A DNA stretch of 64,000 nt, taken from Cryptomeria japonica (taxonomy: Eukaryota; Streptophyta; Pinopsida; Cupressales; Cupressaceae). A program made the translations under genes and the position numbers. Each line of letters starts with the position of its first letter. The first letter of the stretch is position 1. The notes below the pieces were generated by a model. The model saw only the letters and a program-made list of their open reading frames with translations. It was not told where the DNA came from and did not search any database. The stretch spans positions 569,055,152 to 569,119,151 of the forward strand of contig NC_081410.1 of assembly GCF_030272615.1 (NCBI RefSeq), in the 5' to 3' direction. Positions 47,705 through 59,920 of this stretch are shown piece after piece.

Positions 47705-49164
47705 TGTTGGCAATATTACATTATAACAGACAATGAAAGATTGTTGGCATTTCAATAAGGATATTGAGAAGGTTGTTGATGACTATGGACATAAGTAATT
47801 AAAGATGTTTTACTGTCTTAATATTATTATTTTGTCATTGATGTCAAGAAATTGATTTTCTAATTCAGTATGATGTTGCCATATCTTAAGAAGTATGATT
47901 TAAAGATGTTGGTAAAAGACACAGAAAGAATATGATGAATAAGGGGATAAGTTATTCAATGGGCAACTATTACCAAGTTAGACAATGATGAGATCATGAT
48001 GTTTAGATTGTTTTGATATCCTACATATGCTATTGTTTGAAAGGTTAATACTATACTATGTTACCGAGCAAAGAACCTAGTCAGTAAACCCTAAGGTTAT
48101 CGCTATTGGTTAATGAAGGCAGAATGTCTACCAAGTGAAGTTTAGTATTTACCGAGTTACAACTGAGCTATAACAAAATGCATTAAATGTTTACATGTGA
48201 TATTTAATGAAGGAAGCTGATGAGCTGGAGTGAATTAAATGATTGGTAAGCCATGTATGAAGATTGTTAAAGAATCTATGGTAAAGAAAGATTGGCAAGA
48301 AGATCTACAGCTCAGATTGAACTACAATACCCTAACACAAGTTCCAAGGTAAATATGCAAGTTCCAAGGTGGGGTAAAACATTTTCAGATCGAAGGATAC
48401 ATTGAACCTGGACAAGATTGAAGATGTGATGGTTATGATTGATCATGGGAAATTTTATTAATGAGATTAAGTGGTTAGAAGATTGTTTATAAATAGGAAA
48501 CTGTTGATAAACAATGCATGCGGGCAAGTGTATGCATAGGGATGCTACATGGTGATTACCGAGCACAGAAGCTTGAAGACCTATTTTGATAATAGAGTAT
48601 AGAGCCCAGTAGAGGGACAAGATAAGTCCTATGAATTGATTGTATTGAACAAATAAGAATCTGCTTTAGCATTTTTAGATGTGAAGTTGTAGACATATTT
48701 TTATTACTGTTATTTTGAGAAGTAGCAGAAAATCTCTTAACCGAGTGGACTTAACAGTCTTATATGTAAATCCTCTAGCAAGGTGACATTCTTATTGAGT
48801 GTTTGAAATCCTTTAACAAGGTCACTTCTAACAAAGTGAAGATCCTAACAGATCTGAGGGAAATCCCTTAACCGGGTCACATCTAGCAATGTGTTTGTAA
48901 TCTTTAATAGGATTCGCTTTTAACCGAGCATACTCTAGAAGAGTATATTTCTTAGTGGGTCCGAAATCCCATAGTGGTTTTTCCCTATTTGGGTTTCCAC
49001 GTTAAATCTAGTGTTATGAGGTTTATATTGTTCGTATGCTTTTGAGTTTGCATGTTTGATAGTTTTTGGTTATATGACTGATATATATGTTATCGAGGTT
49101 GAATGTGATGTTTTTATGAATGATTAAGTTTGTATGATTCACCCCCCCCCCTCTCATCTTGTTG
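47705..49164 (+). repeat. 3' LTR of C, lacking its last 40 bp
   Basis: 1460 bp corresponding to 41518-43000 of the 5' LTR minus the 23-bp duplication. It stops at CATCTTGTTG, and host sequence ATGTAGTTTATGG follows. Confidence 0.88.
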
Positions 49165-49569
49165 ATGTAGTTTATGGAGAGATTCTAGTCTGGGGGGATT
49201 GAAGTTCAGTTGGATTGAGGTCTGGATCAGTGTAGAATAGTGCAGACTATTATCGAAGGCTTATTTGTCAAGCAGGAGATTTGCGGATCTTAGATTTGTG
49301 TTGTAAGGATTGTTTTGTAATCCTAGGCTGCAGTCTAGCATGTGTAGCCACTGAAGGCATATATAATTCATTAAATGGCTGTAATGATTGATTTATCTGG
49401 TTACCAGTTATATCATGTGTTACCTCTAATGGTTAGGGTTTCTCTTTATCTATTTATCGATTAGATCTTGTGTTGTTTTACCGGTTGCTAGTATCTTGCA
49501 TGATGTTTTGTGTAATAGGCTACAAGGCAGGAATGTCTTTCATTGGATCTCCCTACCTTGGCTATGTTA

Positions 49570-49955
49570 ATTGGTATTAGAGATGGTTGTGAGCCTATTT
49601 ATGGAAGAAGACCTGGGTATGTACCGGTTGGAGGAAGTGTTGGTTGTGAATTGGTTGGTTGAAAAGGAAGTTGACGTAGCTTGTCAACTTGTTCAGATCA
49701 TTGAACGTGAGGAAGTATAAGGCTTGCAAGCAGACTGTCAAACCTAGAGCTTGATATTGAGGTAGTTAGTGGGTGGAGACTTGAACAGATCATCGACTAA
49801 GGTAGGATGCAGGTTGGACCGGTAGATCACTGAGGAGAGGCAACCATAATCTATAGTTAGATTGTCGAACCCCTAAGGCAGTTGCAAGTACCTACTGATA
49901 GATCTTTGAACTAGATCAAGTGATGAGACTCACTTTTCAATTAACACCAAGAGTC
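49570..49955 (+). other. Internal region of E with primer-like site
   Basis: Starts with AT then TGGTATTAGAGA (49572-49583), two mismatches from the initiator tRNA-Met site. 386 bp without an open frame. The base run before the 3' LTR (CACCAAGAGTC) is a weak polypurine tract. Confidence 0.6.
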
Positions 49956-50930
49956 TAATGCAGGAGAACCAAAGTAGTTCATCCAGTTGGAGCAAGAGCA
50001 CCAGAGTATTTGAAACTGGTTAGAGAAAGAGCACCAGAGTAGTTGAAACCGGTTGGAGCTGGTTGCAGTGGAGCTACTTCGAGATCATTGCATTGCTTCA
50101 TGTTTCAGATTTTAGTGTTGTGGATTTGGATTTATCACCTTGAGCTCATTTTCTTTATCATATTTGAGATTTAGGGCATTTGGGTTTGATTCTTGTGAGA
50201 TATCAATTTCGGTATTGGCCTCATGTTAGTATGTTCTCACTGGTTGGTCTTGCAGTGAGTAAAGAGAAGATGAATCAGGTTGCAGGTGGTTTCTGTAACT
50301 TACGGATCATTGAGCGATGTTGTTTTGGGCCTTGGCTGATGTTTTCGGAGGTTCACGTGAACTTTAATGCATTTTCAAGATGTTATTGGTGATTTGGGCC
50401 AACATGTTATTGTTTACACATTTCAGCATGAACCGGTTGGCCTTTGGCCAACTTGATCAAGTTGTTATTGCTTGCAGTTGGTATAAAGGGAAGTTTTGAG
50501 AATCATTTTAGGGGATAAAGGTCTAAGGAAGAAGAGATCAAGCAAAGATGTAGTTTTTGGAGAGATTCTGGTCCAGGGGGACTTCAAAGTTTGGATGGAC
50601 TAAGGTCTGGATCAGTGCAGAATAGTGCACATAATTACCGAAGGCCTATTTGTTGAGTAAAATATTTGGAGATCTTAAATTTGTGTTGTAGGGATTGTTT
50701 TGTAATCCTAGGCTGTGGTCCAGCATGTGTAGACACTAAAGGCATATGTAATTCATTAAATGGTTGTAATGATTGATTTAGCTAGTTACTGGTTAGGGTT
50801 TGTCTTTATTTGTTTACCGGTTAGATCTTGTGTTGTGTTATGAGTTGCAGGTATCTTGCATGGTGTTTTGTGTTATAGGCTACAAGGCGGGAATGTCCTT
50901 CATTGGATATCCCTACCTTGACTTGTGTCA
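49956..50930 (+). repeat. 3' LTR of E (975 bp)
   Basis: Matches the two halves of the split 5' LTR (40945-41517 and 49177-49569) in order; ends GTGTCA before the target duplication TAATG. Confidence 0.8.
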
Positions 50931-50935
50931 TAATG

Positions 50936-52709
50936 AGTCTCACCTTTTTATCTTATTTACCTATTTTCCTATCTTCATATCGAATGCCAAATCAGGGGGA
51001 ATGAAATAATAATTCAAAGAGAGAACAAAAAAATTGTAACAATTTTAAGGTCCTAGTGATTGGATTGAACTATCCTAGAATGGGGAATCTAGATTGACTT
51101 TGTGAATAATTGAATTTTACCTAATTGGATTTTGATTATAATTTCCACTTCAATCATCAAAAAATAGTAGTAAATGTTTTATGTATTTGAAATTAGCATG
51201 TTCTAATTCTAAAATTAAAAATCATAACTAAACTTGATTTTATCCTCAAATAAATAAAAAATAATGCAATTTCATTTCATAAAAGAATCCTTATTTTCTT
51301 TCAACAATTTTTACCTATGAAGTCATAAAAAAAATTGATAGATAAATGCCATTATTGTCTTTGGACACCATGGAAGCCTTCAAAAAACAAAAGAAAATTT
51401 CAGGCACATCAAAATGATAAATAGCTACAAAATAGGATTACATTCAATAAAATATTATTAAGAGTCTTTGTCTATGTGTTGTCCTTTGTTAACTATACAA
51501 AGAATCTAGAAAAAGGTGAATTAAAATGTAAACATATGTGGAAAATAAGAAAATATAAATTCCTGGAGAAAATTGTAGATGCATTAATTCAATCAGAGTT
51601 AAATCAACCAACATATCCCAAAATTTAATACACATATATATAACCAAATGGAGTTACATATATTTTTTTTTAATAAATAAAGTATTATAAAATAAATGAT
51701 TGTAATGTTAAAACGAAAAGCTCCTTTCTATGACATGGATTCCTCCTCTATCTTGTTTACTTGATGTTAATATGAAAGGGATATGTAGGTAATCTTGGTA
51801 AATATGAAGATTAGAAATATGCATGAAAGTTTTAAAGATGAAATAACTTTTAATATATAGATTTTAGAGACACATTAAATAATTCTAAATAAACTTATGT
51901 GACCTTCATTTATTAAATGTTTAATGGAGAAAAATATTTATATTAAACTTCTTGTGTAGTTTCCTAATTCTTTTTTTATAATTTTGTTAATAATTTTATC
52001 GTGCAAGTGTTGTTTAATGTTAAACAAATGGTTAGTAAATACAACAAATAACATGAGGTAATGAGTTCATAAGATAGCTGAATAGTGTTGGCACAGGTGA
52101 TTTATATTAATACAAAATGTTTGTCACAAGCTAGGAGAAATACGGGGAGAATGACTATTGATTTGCAATAAAAACATATTAAATTTACTTAGTCTATGCA
52201 CATGGTATTCTTTAATGTCATTTGTGAAAAGTCTTCTAAAAGCTCAACTATCCAATTTAGAAGAAAATTAAATTAATTATCAACAAAAAAAAATCATTTA
52301 TAAAAATCATAACAATCAATTAAAGATATTTGAATTAATTATTTAGAATTCAAAAATAGTTTACAATCTATAACATTAAATATCCAAGTCAAAATTTTAG
52401 TTTTGATTTTGATTGACTCAAACATCAAAATATTAGGAGAGGAATATAAATCTTCTTACAATCAACAACTAATAATGATGGAGGTTTACTACATTTCTCT
52501 AACGATGAGAATTGTGTGCTCATACAAGTTCTCATTTAATTTCTAGTTTATTTTAATAAAATGATACAAAGTATTAAAATTAGAGTATAAATATTGTATA
52601 CCATAAACAACTAGTAATAATGGAGGATCATTAAATTTATGTAATGAAGAAAATTACATGCTCATGCAAGTTTAAATCTAATTTTGAAGCTCATTTTAAT
52701 AAAATTATA
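50936..52709. other. Intergenic AT-rich sequence
   Basis: No open frame of note, no repeat ends. Two similar pieces near 52480-52530 and 52615-52690 (AATAATGGAGG..., GAAAATTACATGCTCATGCAAGTT) look like a diverged short direct duplication. Confidence 0.45.
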
Positions 52710-52722
52710 CAATCTATTTTAA

Positions 52723-55700
52723 TTTTTTTGGGGCTTTTTTGGTTTTCCCCTCCAACTCCTTACAGAGTTCTAGGGGAACCAACTCCCAATCCTCCAAGTG
52801 AACACCATCTAAATGATCAGAAGCCCATTTTGCTAAGACATCTGCTGCCCTATTTCACTCCCTCAGAATATAGACAAAGGTCACCAAATCCATCAGACAA
52901 CTAACCTGCAAAATCTGTTGCACCACAAGAGCCAACTGCCAACTAACCCCCTCTACCTTCCAACTAATAAGTAAATCAATCAAAACCTGAGAGTTAAACT
53001 CACAGATAATCCTGCACCATCCCATTGCATGAGCCTTATCCAAAGCCTAAAGAATAGCCAATCCTTCCATGAGGTTAATAGTTTGCACCCCTTCATGGAA
53101 GGAAAAAAAGAAAATAACTGACCTCGAAAAATCCCTACCAATCCCTCTTGTACCAACAGGGCCAGGATTACCTAGAGAATAGCCATCTATATTTATCTTT
53201 AACACACCTTCTGGAGGGCACTGCCACCTCCCATCCCTTTGGATTTTCTTCTTCACCCGTTGCCCTCTCCTGACACACATAGAGGTCATAGACAACCCTT
53301 GAATCCCTAGACCTACCCCAACCTACCCCAAAATTTATCCAGGGAGGAAGGATGAACCCAGAGGTTGTACCAAACATCCGACCAAAAATGCCAAATCTTG
53401 AGAGTGAAAGCACAACTAAAGAACAAATGAGTAGAGTTCTCCTCATCCCTCCTACATAAGATAGACAAAAGGGCCTTGGAAGCCCCCCTCTTTTGAATGT
53501 TATCCCAAGTCAAGACCATATTCTTGGCGAACAACCAAGTAAAGAATTCTATTTTGGCCAGGAAAACTTGTTCCAAACCCTCTTCCACCACTGAACTTCC
53601 TCCCTGGCAATTCTTTGAGATAATAGCACCTGGTAGCCAACACCAACCATGTAGACACCCTTTGCATAATTGGACCAGGCAAGAATATCTTCATCATGAA
53701 GAGAGAAACACCATCTACTAAAGAGGATATTATGCAACACACACAATCCTCCTCGAGCCCGACATCCAACCAAGCATCCAAATCCTTCCACCTTGCAATC
53801 TCTAACTTCCCCCAAGAAGTGAGGCATTTAAAATCACTAACCCAAGACCATCCAACCTCTATAAACCTCTAGCAAACATTCCACATGTTAGGAAACTAAG
53901 AGATGATGATGGAGAGCCCATCCCAAGAGTCCAACTAGAAGTGAGCCATATTCCCCCTTTTGCAAATCCAAAATAAACCTTCCTTAATAAGTGCAGCCCC
54001 TTTTTTTAGAGTACCCCAAATCACCGATCCCTTCCCCTCAAGGGGATAACGAGGAGTATCACATGGAGAAGTTCCTGTACGATACTTTTGAGAAGGAAGC
54101 CTAGACCAAACCCTCTCCTTCTCAATACACAATTGCCAATAAATCTTCGCAGACAACGCCATGCCAACCAAAGTCATCCGTCGGAGCCCAAGACCACCTA
54201 GCTCCTTCGGACTATAAACCACCTCCCAACTAACCGATATCCATTTGGAGGATTCCAAGGATCTATCCCATAAGAATTGTGTAGTAACAACATCCAAATT
54301 CTTAACAAAACCCATAGGGGTAACCTGGAGCATACACCTGTAGATGGGCTGTGCCTGCACCATAAACTTTATCAACTGAACACGCCCTCAAAGGGATAAC
54401 CACCTATGTGTCCAATGATTAACTTTTGCATGAAATTTGTCTAAAATACTCTTCCATGAATCCCTGGGCATCCTATTAACCACAATAGGAACACCTAGAT
54501 AAATCAAACGGAGAGCACCAATTTGAAACCTCAGAATCTGAGGCAGCCTCAGCTGAATGACAGTCGGGGTATTGAAGAAATAAATAGAAGACTTATCCTC
54601 ATTAATAAACTATCCTAATGCAACCAGATAAACATCCAACACCCTCTGAATATTAGAAGCTTCTCTAATAGTAGCTATACCCATCAAGGCTGTGTTATCA
54701 ACAAATTGCAGATGTGTCTACGGAGGCAAATCTCCCTCGTATTGTCATCCATGGATAGAGCCCAACTCAAAATGCCTTCGAATCAGCCTTCCCAAAGCCT
54801 CGGCAAGGATAATGAATAAGTAAGGAGAGAGAGGGTCTCCTTGTTGGAGTCCCCAAGATACACCAAAAAGCTCTGAATGTTCCCCATTAATTATCACTGC
54901 AAAGGAAAATGAAGTAACACAACTCATAACCCACTGAATCCATGCCTCCCCAAACCCAAATGCATTAAGCACCTTCCCCAAGAAGGACCACCTAGCTTTG
55001 TCATAAGCCTTAGCCATATCTATTTTAATGAACATAGCCTAATCATTGGAAGAAGCCATAGAATGGATAGTCTCTAATACTATAACAATACCATCTAGAA
55101 TTTGCCTTCCTTCCACAAAACCACTCTAATCCTCAGAAATCAACTCCCTAAGCCCCCTCTTCAGTTTGTCAGCTATAAGCTTAGAGATTATTTTATAAAT
55201 CACATTACACAGAGCTATGGGGTGAAACTGACTCAATCTATCAACCCCCTCCCGCTTAGGAATAAGAGAAATAAAAGTAGAGTTCAAGGCCCTGAGCATA
55301 TGTTTATTCTTCTGAGACTCTTGCACAATTGCCAAAAGATCCAACTTGATGATATCCCAAAATTCCTAAAAGAATTCAATCAAGAAGCCATCAAGACAAG
55401 GGGCTCTCCCCTTCTTCATCTGGAAAATAGTCACCTCTATTTCCTCAAGAGTGATGTCCCTCATCAGATAATCATTCATTTTTCTACAAACTAGAGAGGG
55501 AATACAAGAGAGAATCTATTCCTCCTCAGGAGAACCCCCCTGCAATTCCTCCCTAAAGAGAGAGGTAAAATACTACATAGCCTTGCCTGATATCTCAGGA
55601 AAAGAGGATACTTTCTCACACCTATCATTCACTAGGGTTGGGATGGAATTTCCATGGCATCTAGCTTTCACTGAATTGAAAAACAATGTTGTACTTTTAT

Positions 55701-56800
55701 CCCCTTCCCGAAGCCACTCTATCTGCGCCTTCTATTTCCAATACACTTCCTCATCTCACACTCCTTCAGAACCTTCACTGCTCGCGCCTCTTCCTGAAGT
55801 AGCTCACTAGTCACCCCATTCTCCCTAATCTCCCTAGTAATACTATCCAACTCTGCTTGAGCCACTATCTTCGCATGGAAAACATTCCCAAAACTTTGAC
55901 TATTCCATCACTTGAGCTAATACTTCACAAATTGAAGACACTTAGCAAAGACCTACATAGTTGTATAAAACGTTGGTCTACCCCTCCTCCACTAGTCAAC
56001 TACACAGTCATACAAAGAAGAATCATGAAGCCACATAAGGTGGAACCTAAATAGGGGTTTGTGAGGAACCTGAGTAGACTCAATGACAAGTTCGATAGGC
56101 CAATGGTCTGATCCTCTCCAATTCAATATTTTCAAATAGGAAGACCAACAGCCACCCACCTAGTAACATGAAACCAAAAACTAGTCCAATCTCTCAACAA
56201 AACAATACTCCCCAATCCTGTGGTTATTCTAAGTGAACTAACCATTACTGAGCTTGATATCAACTAAATTTTAAAAATCAATATTATCTCGAAGAAGCAT
56301 CACCGAGGGCTCCAACCTTGCACTACCCCCTGCTTCTCAGATAGGTTAGATATAGCATTGAAGTCCCCAACTAGAATCCATGGGTGAAAAGGTACCATGC
56401 TGCAAATGAACCTAATATATGACCATAAAAGTTGCTTGCCCTAAAAGTCAGAAGGCGCATAAATATTAGATAAGAGGATAGCCTCCCCCATCTCAAAACT
56501 AGAGGCAATCATGGACATAGAAGATCTAGACACCATCCAGGCCATAGGACATAACTTCCTCGGGTTCCAACGGCAAGCCACACCACCAAAAGGTCCAAAT
56601 GCACCGATGCATTGACACTCCTCATTCCTCCATAACTTCAACACTAAAGTAAACATAAATTCCATAGTAATATTTGTCTCCTGAAGAAAAAGAACATTAG
56701 GACCTTGACCTCTAATCAAATCATGAACAACTTTTTGTCTAGGGCCACTGTTAAAGCCCCTTAGATTCCATGAAACAACTATCATTTTGGGGGATTCCAA
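52723..56800 (-). pseudogene. LINE ORF2: endonuclease, reverse transcriptase, RNase H
   Basis: Starts at 56800 (MESPKMIVVSWNLRGF). The endonuclease domain of the APE type shows VVSWNLRG and LFLQET (catalytic Glu). RT blocks: FISLIPK, FHPIALCNVIYKIISK, SGFVEGRQ, KIDMAKAYDKARW (first catalytic Asp) and LQQGDPLSPYLF. The catalytic F-A-D-D box reads FVDNT at 54705-54691, so the second Asp is Asn. Then the RT thumb region (GLGLRRM), a zinc-binding domain (ILCRRDEENSTHLFFSC) and RNase H (INIDGYSLGNPG, then NRAADVLAKWASD) follow. Stops occur near 55126, 54745, 53935, 53313 and 52855. The last coding part runs into the A-tail. Confidence 0.88.
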
Positions 56801-58459
56801 AAGTGAAAATCTAGAGTCATTACTGACCCTAACTCCACTAAAGTTTCACCCATTAATTTAATTTTCTCCAAATCCTTCTTCCTACTAGGTTTAATTGCTT
56901 TCTCTACCCCACCTTTCTCAAAGTCCCTTTGCATAAGGCCCAGCTGAGAAGAGGGCTTGTTGACTTTCGCTGCCTCCAAACCAATAGTACACCTGGGGAT
57001 AGAACAATCCCCACCTACTTTTGGGGCTTCAGTAGGAGGAACATGCACATCCATAACCCCCACCTATTGATCAGTGTCCATGAGCAAAGTCCCATCTCCC
57101 TTGGGATCTAAAGAAACTTCATAATTGAGGCCCTCCTAAATTGAGCCCACCATCACCCCTTGGTCCAAGTGCATCAAGCTTGGGTTCACTTCCTATTGGT
57201 TGAGGTAATCCAATATTTCAAACTTGTTAAAGGTATCCTCATCCCGCCTTTCCCTAAATGTCCTTTTTTGACCCTAATTCTTGGTGCAGACTTTAGCAGG
57301 AACAAAACCATCAACATCCGCAACGTCTCCCTCAGCAATTTTTTCCCCTTATCAACTCCAGAAGGGTTGTGTGAGGGTTGTGAAGATTGGGGCTCCACCG
57401 GCTTGGTTCTAGGGAATCTGCATTGTAAGTTCCCATATTCATGACAAAGACAACATCGGAAAGGAAGGGTTTCATAATCCGATTCTTGTACCCAAGAGTA
57501 AGAACCCGCACAAATATCTATAGCATCTGGAAAGGGCTTACTTAAATTGATTTCAACATAGATATGGGCAAAATTCATTACCTTTCTCCCCAGGGTTTGC
57601 ATTGAAGATCTAACAAAATTTATGAGTAATGAGGCTAACATGTGCAACACATCCTCCTGAGAACCATTAGAAACTGAGGTAACCAAACATACACTGGGAC
57701 ATGATTCAGGAGTTCCTCTAAAGGGTTAAAACCTGCATGCCAAGGCTTGATAAATAGACCCACCTAATTGTGGAAATATGGGCCTCCCTCAAAGACCCTA
57801 CTGCGTTCATCCATGCAATTAAACGTGACCATGAAATAATTGTTCGCCAACAGCATAATTTCCATTTCTCCCTCGGGAGCTTAATTCCTCCATGCCCAAG
57901 TCTCCAAAAAACTGTAGGGAAACCCTCATCCCCATAAATTTACAATAAAGTGAATGCTTGGAAAAATACTCAACATCTTCAGCAATCATTTCCAATGGAA
58001 TAACCAATTTTGGCGTCTCTTTGCACCTCTTAAGACATCCGTTGGGCACACCAGCATCAATAAACCTTAGATTAGGAGCAAAAACATTGTTAACAAAAGA
58101 TTTAACACCATGGTTTGCGGAATTAGAGCCCAAGGTTGCTCGAAAATCCAAGCCAGGAGATGCCCCCAAAGCCTCTTCTTGCAAACTAGCCATCATGCCT
58201 ATCACCAAAACCCACACCCCAACCAGATATGGGAAGAAGCGCCCACTCCCCAAAAACACCACCACACACTCCCCCAAAACTCTTCCATGATAGGAATATA
58301 AACCTCGACCGTCCACAAAATGTAGCAACCAAAAAATATTGTACAATCCAAGTCTACCACTCCACTACCAATCCCGCAAGCCACATCCCTCAAAGGACGA
58401 AATAGAAGAACCACTTCCCCTCCCTGCAATAGAAAACACGTCCCTCCCCCAGCGCACAA
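56782..58459 (-). pseudogene. LINE ORF1 (gag-like, zinc knuckle), interrupted
   Basis: Pieces in several frames. Around 57560-57420 the sequence AFPDAIDICAGSYSWVQ, then FRCCLCHEYGNLQCRFP, matches the single Cys-rich knuckle of plant L1 ORF1, with the His position decayed to Asn. The 5' part (58346-57819) carries DUF4283-like text, and the 3' part (57063-56782) is Lys/Pro-rich linker. Frameshifts near 57750 and 57150. It is expected to bind element RNA in the particle. Confidence 0.6.
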
Positions 58460-58555
58460 ACATTAAAGAACAAACACAAGTTTGGGCATGGATGCCCTAG
58501 CTCGACCTTTGCACTCGCACACCATCTCCTAGTTCCTTTCATCAATCTATTCTAA

Positions 58556-59920
58556 AATTAAAGTTTATTCCATGATCCTTTTCTTTACTACACATACCTT
58601 ACATTCTAAAATATATATATTTATAAATAAATAAAATATTTTAATTATCTATTTATTAGCTGACATGCTTTATTGTGATATTTCCTTTCCATATTTTAAG
58701 AAATCCTCTCTCACACCCCTATATCATTGTCTCGTGTTGTTAAACTTTTTTGAGGTTATTGGGAACCAATGACAATTGTCAAATTGTTACTTCTTCTAGT
58801 TTACCATTGTCAATTTTCCTTCTTCTTGACACCAAATTTTCATCAAAAGAGTAACTCCATACGTCTAACCAAGCACACTCATGTAGCCCATGTAGAGTAG
58901 AAAATGTTGTACTTTGAAATCCTATAGTTTACAGCTTAATAATTATAAATCGTTTTGGGTCATGTCTTTTGGGCTAAAAAAACCAACAAAATGATCTACA
59001 TGCTTAAACATTCATTACGATCTCACCAATACAAAAAATAAAGACCTATATGTTTTTAAATTTAACACAATGAAAAGTAATTCTCAAAGGATTGGAGTCT
59101 TATTTATATCATACAGTGAAATACCCAAACCAACAAGTTTTCTCAAAATTTATCTCTCTATTCAAAATAGCCAAACATTTGTATGTGTAGATAATAACTT
59201 TGATAATTGAATATTAACATTTTAACATTAATAATTTAATCATCTGTCTCTCATTGACTTAATCTGCATTTGAATTGTAACTAACTTTAATAATTTAACT
59301 TTCATAAATTAAATATCTTTAATAATTAATTTCATTAAATTTCATTACTTTAATAAATTAACCTTCATAAATTAAATAACTGTTTTAATGTCAAACCATA
59401 AATGAACTTAAAGTCAGCATTGGCATATTGTTATGGTTAAGTTGTGGTGTTGTTATTCTTGAATGTTTAAAGGGGATGAAGTGGATGAAGTCCACATTTG
59501 TGACCTCATTGATTCATAATTAGATGAATTTATTTGCTAAAGGAAAGCATTTTAGATGAAAAGTCTTAAACAACCTAACACTTTAATTTGTTGGATATTC
59601 CATGCTTAAAAATCACACATGCTAAATGTATTCATTCATATCATTTTAATACATTATTGAATATCTTTAAACAAACCATTACAATCTATGCTACTAAAAG
59701 ATAAAGCAAATGCATAATATAACTAATATATAATATTAAAATATAATTATATTTTACTATTATTATATTTGAATATCGCTTAAATGCTAGCTATACTTGC
59801 ATAAATATTTATTCACCACTTATACAAGTACTCTCTCACAATGTGAGACTTATTATTATTATATATGTTACTACCACCTTGGATTTAACTGTAAACCATA
59901 TGCAATGTAAGTGGGGAGCC
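58556..59920. other. Spacer between LINE and P450 gene; P450 3' flank
   Basis: AT-rich. A short tandem-like duplication around 59288-59390 repeats AATTAACCTTCATAAATTAAAT. On the minus strand AATAAA at about 59813-59808 is a candidate poly(A) signal roughly 110 nt beyond the P450 stop. Nothing else is supported. Confidence 0.45.

Larger units (their letters stand above)
41518..49164 (+). mobile_element. Copia retrotransposon C, nearly full length, nested in E
   Basis: 5' LTR 41518-43040, primer site, one long gag-pol frame, two polypurine tracts, 3' LTR 47705-49164. The 3' LTR lacks the last 40 bp of the 5' LTR. The flanks share 12 bp (ATGTAGTTTATG at 41506-41517 and 49165-49176) instead of the usual 5. 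LTRs differ at few positions by eye, and one 23-bp duplication accounts for the length difference. It is the youngest-looking element here. Confidence 0.92.
40945..50930 (+). mobile_element. Short-internal non-autonomous LTR element E, split by C
   Basis: Perfect target duplication TAATG at 40940-40944 and 50931-50935. The 5' LTR is 40945-41517 plus 49177-49569 (966 bp, interrupted by element C). The internal part is only 386 bp (49570-49955) and the 3' LTR is 49956-50930 (975 bp). LTR ends are TGATGCAGG or TAATGCAGG and GTTA or GTGTCA. A primer-like TGGTATTAGAGA follows the 5' LTR. There is no coding capacity, so it must have moved with borrowed enzymes. Confidence 0.8.
52723..58542 (-). mobile_element. 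L1-type LINE with RNase H, minus strand
   Basis: Target duplication CAATCTATTTTAA (52710-52722) against CAATCTATTCTAA (58543-58555), 13 bp with one mismatch. A short A-tail on the minus strand (52729-52723) marks the 3' end. About 5.8 kb with ORF1, endonuclease, RT, zinc-binding domain and RNase H in the expected order, so near full length. Many stops and frameshifts make it inactive. Confidence 0.88.

Noticed and set aside
42148-48620. Paired minus-strand frames of 102 codons in both LTRs of C
   Set aside because: They are antisense readings of the LTR repeat, preserved only because the LTRs are near-identical.
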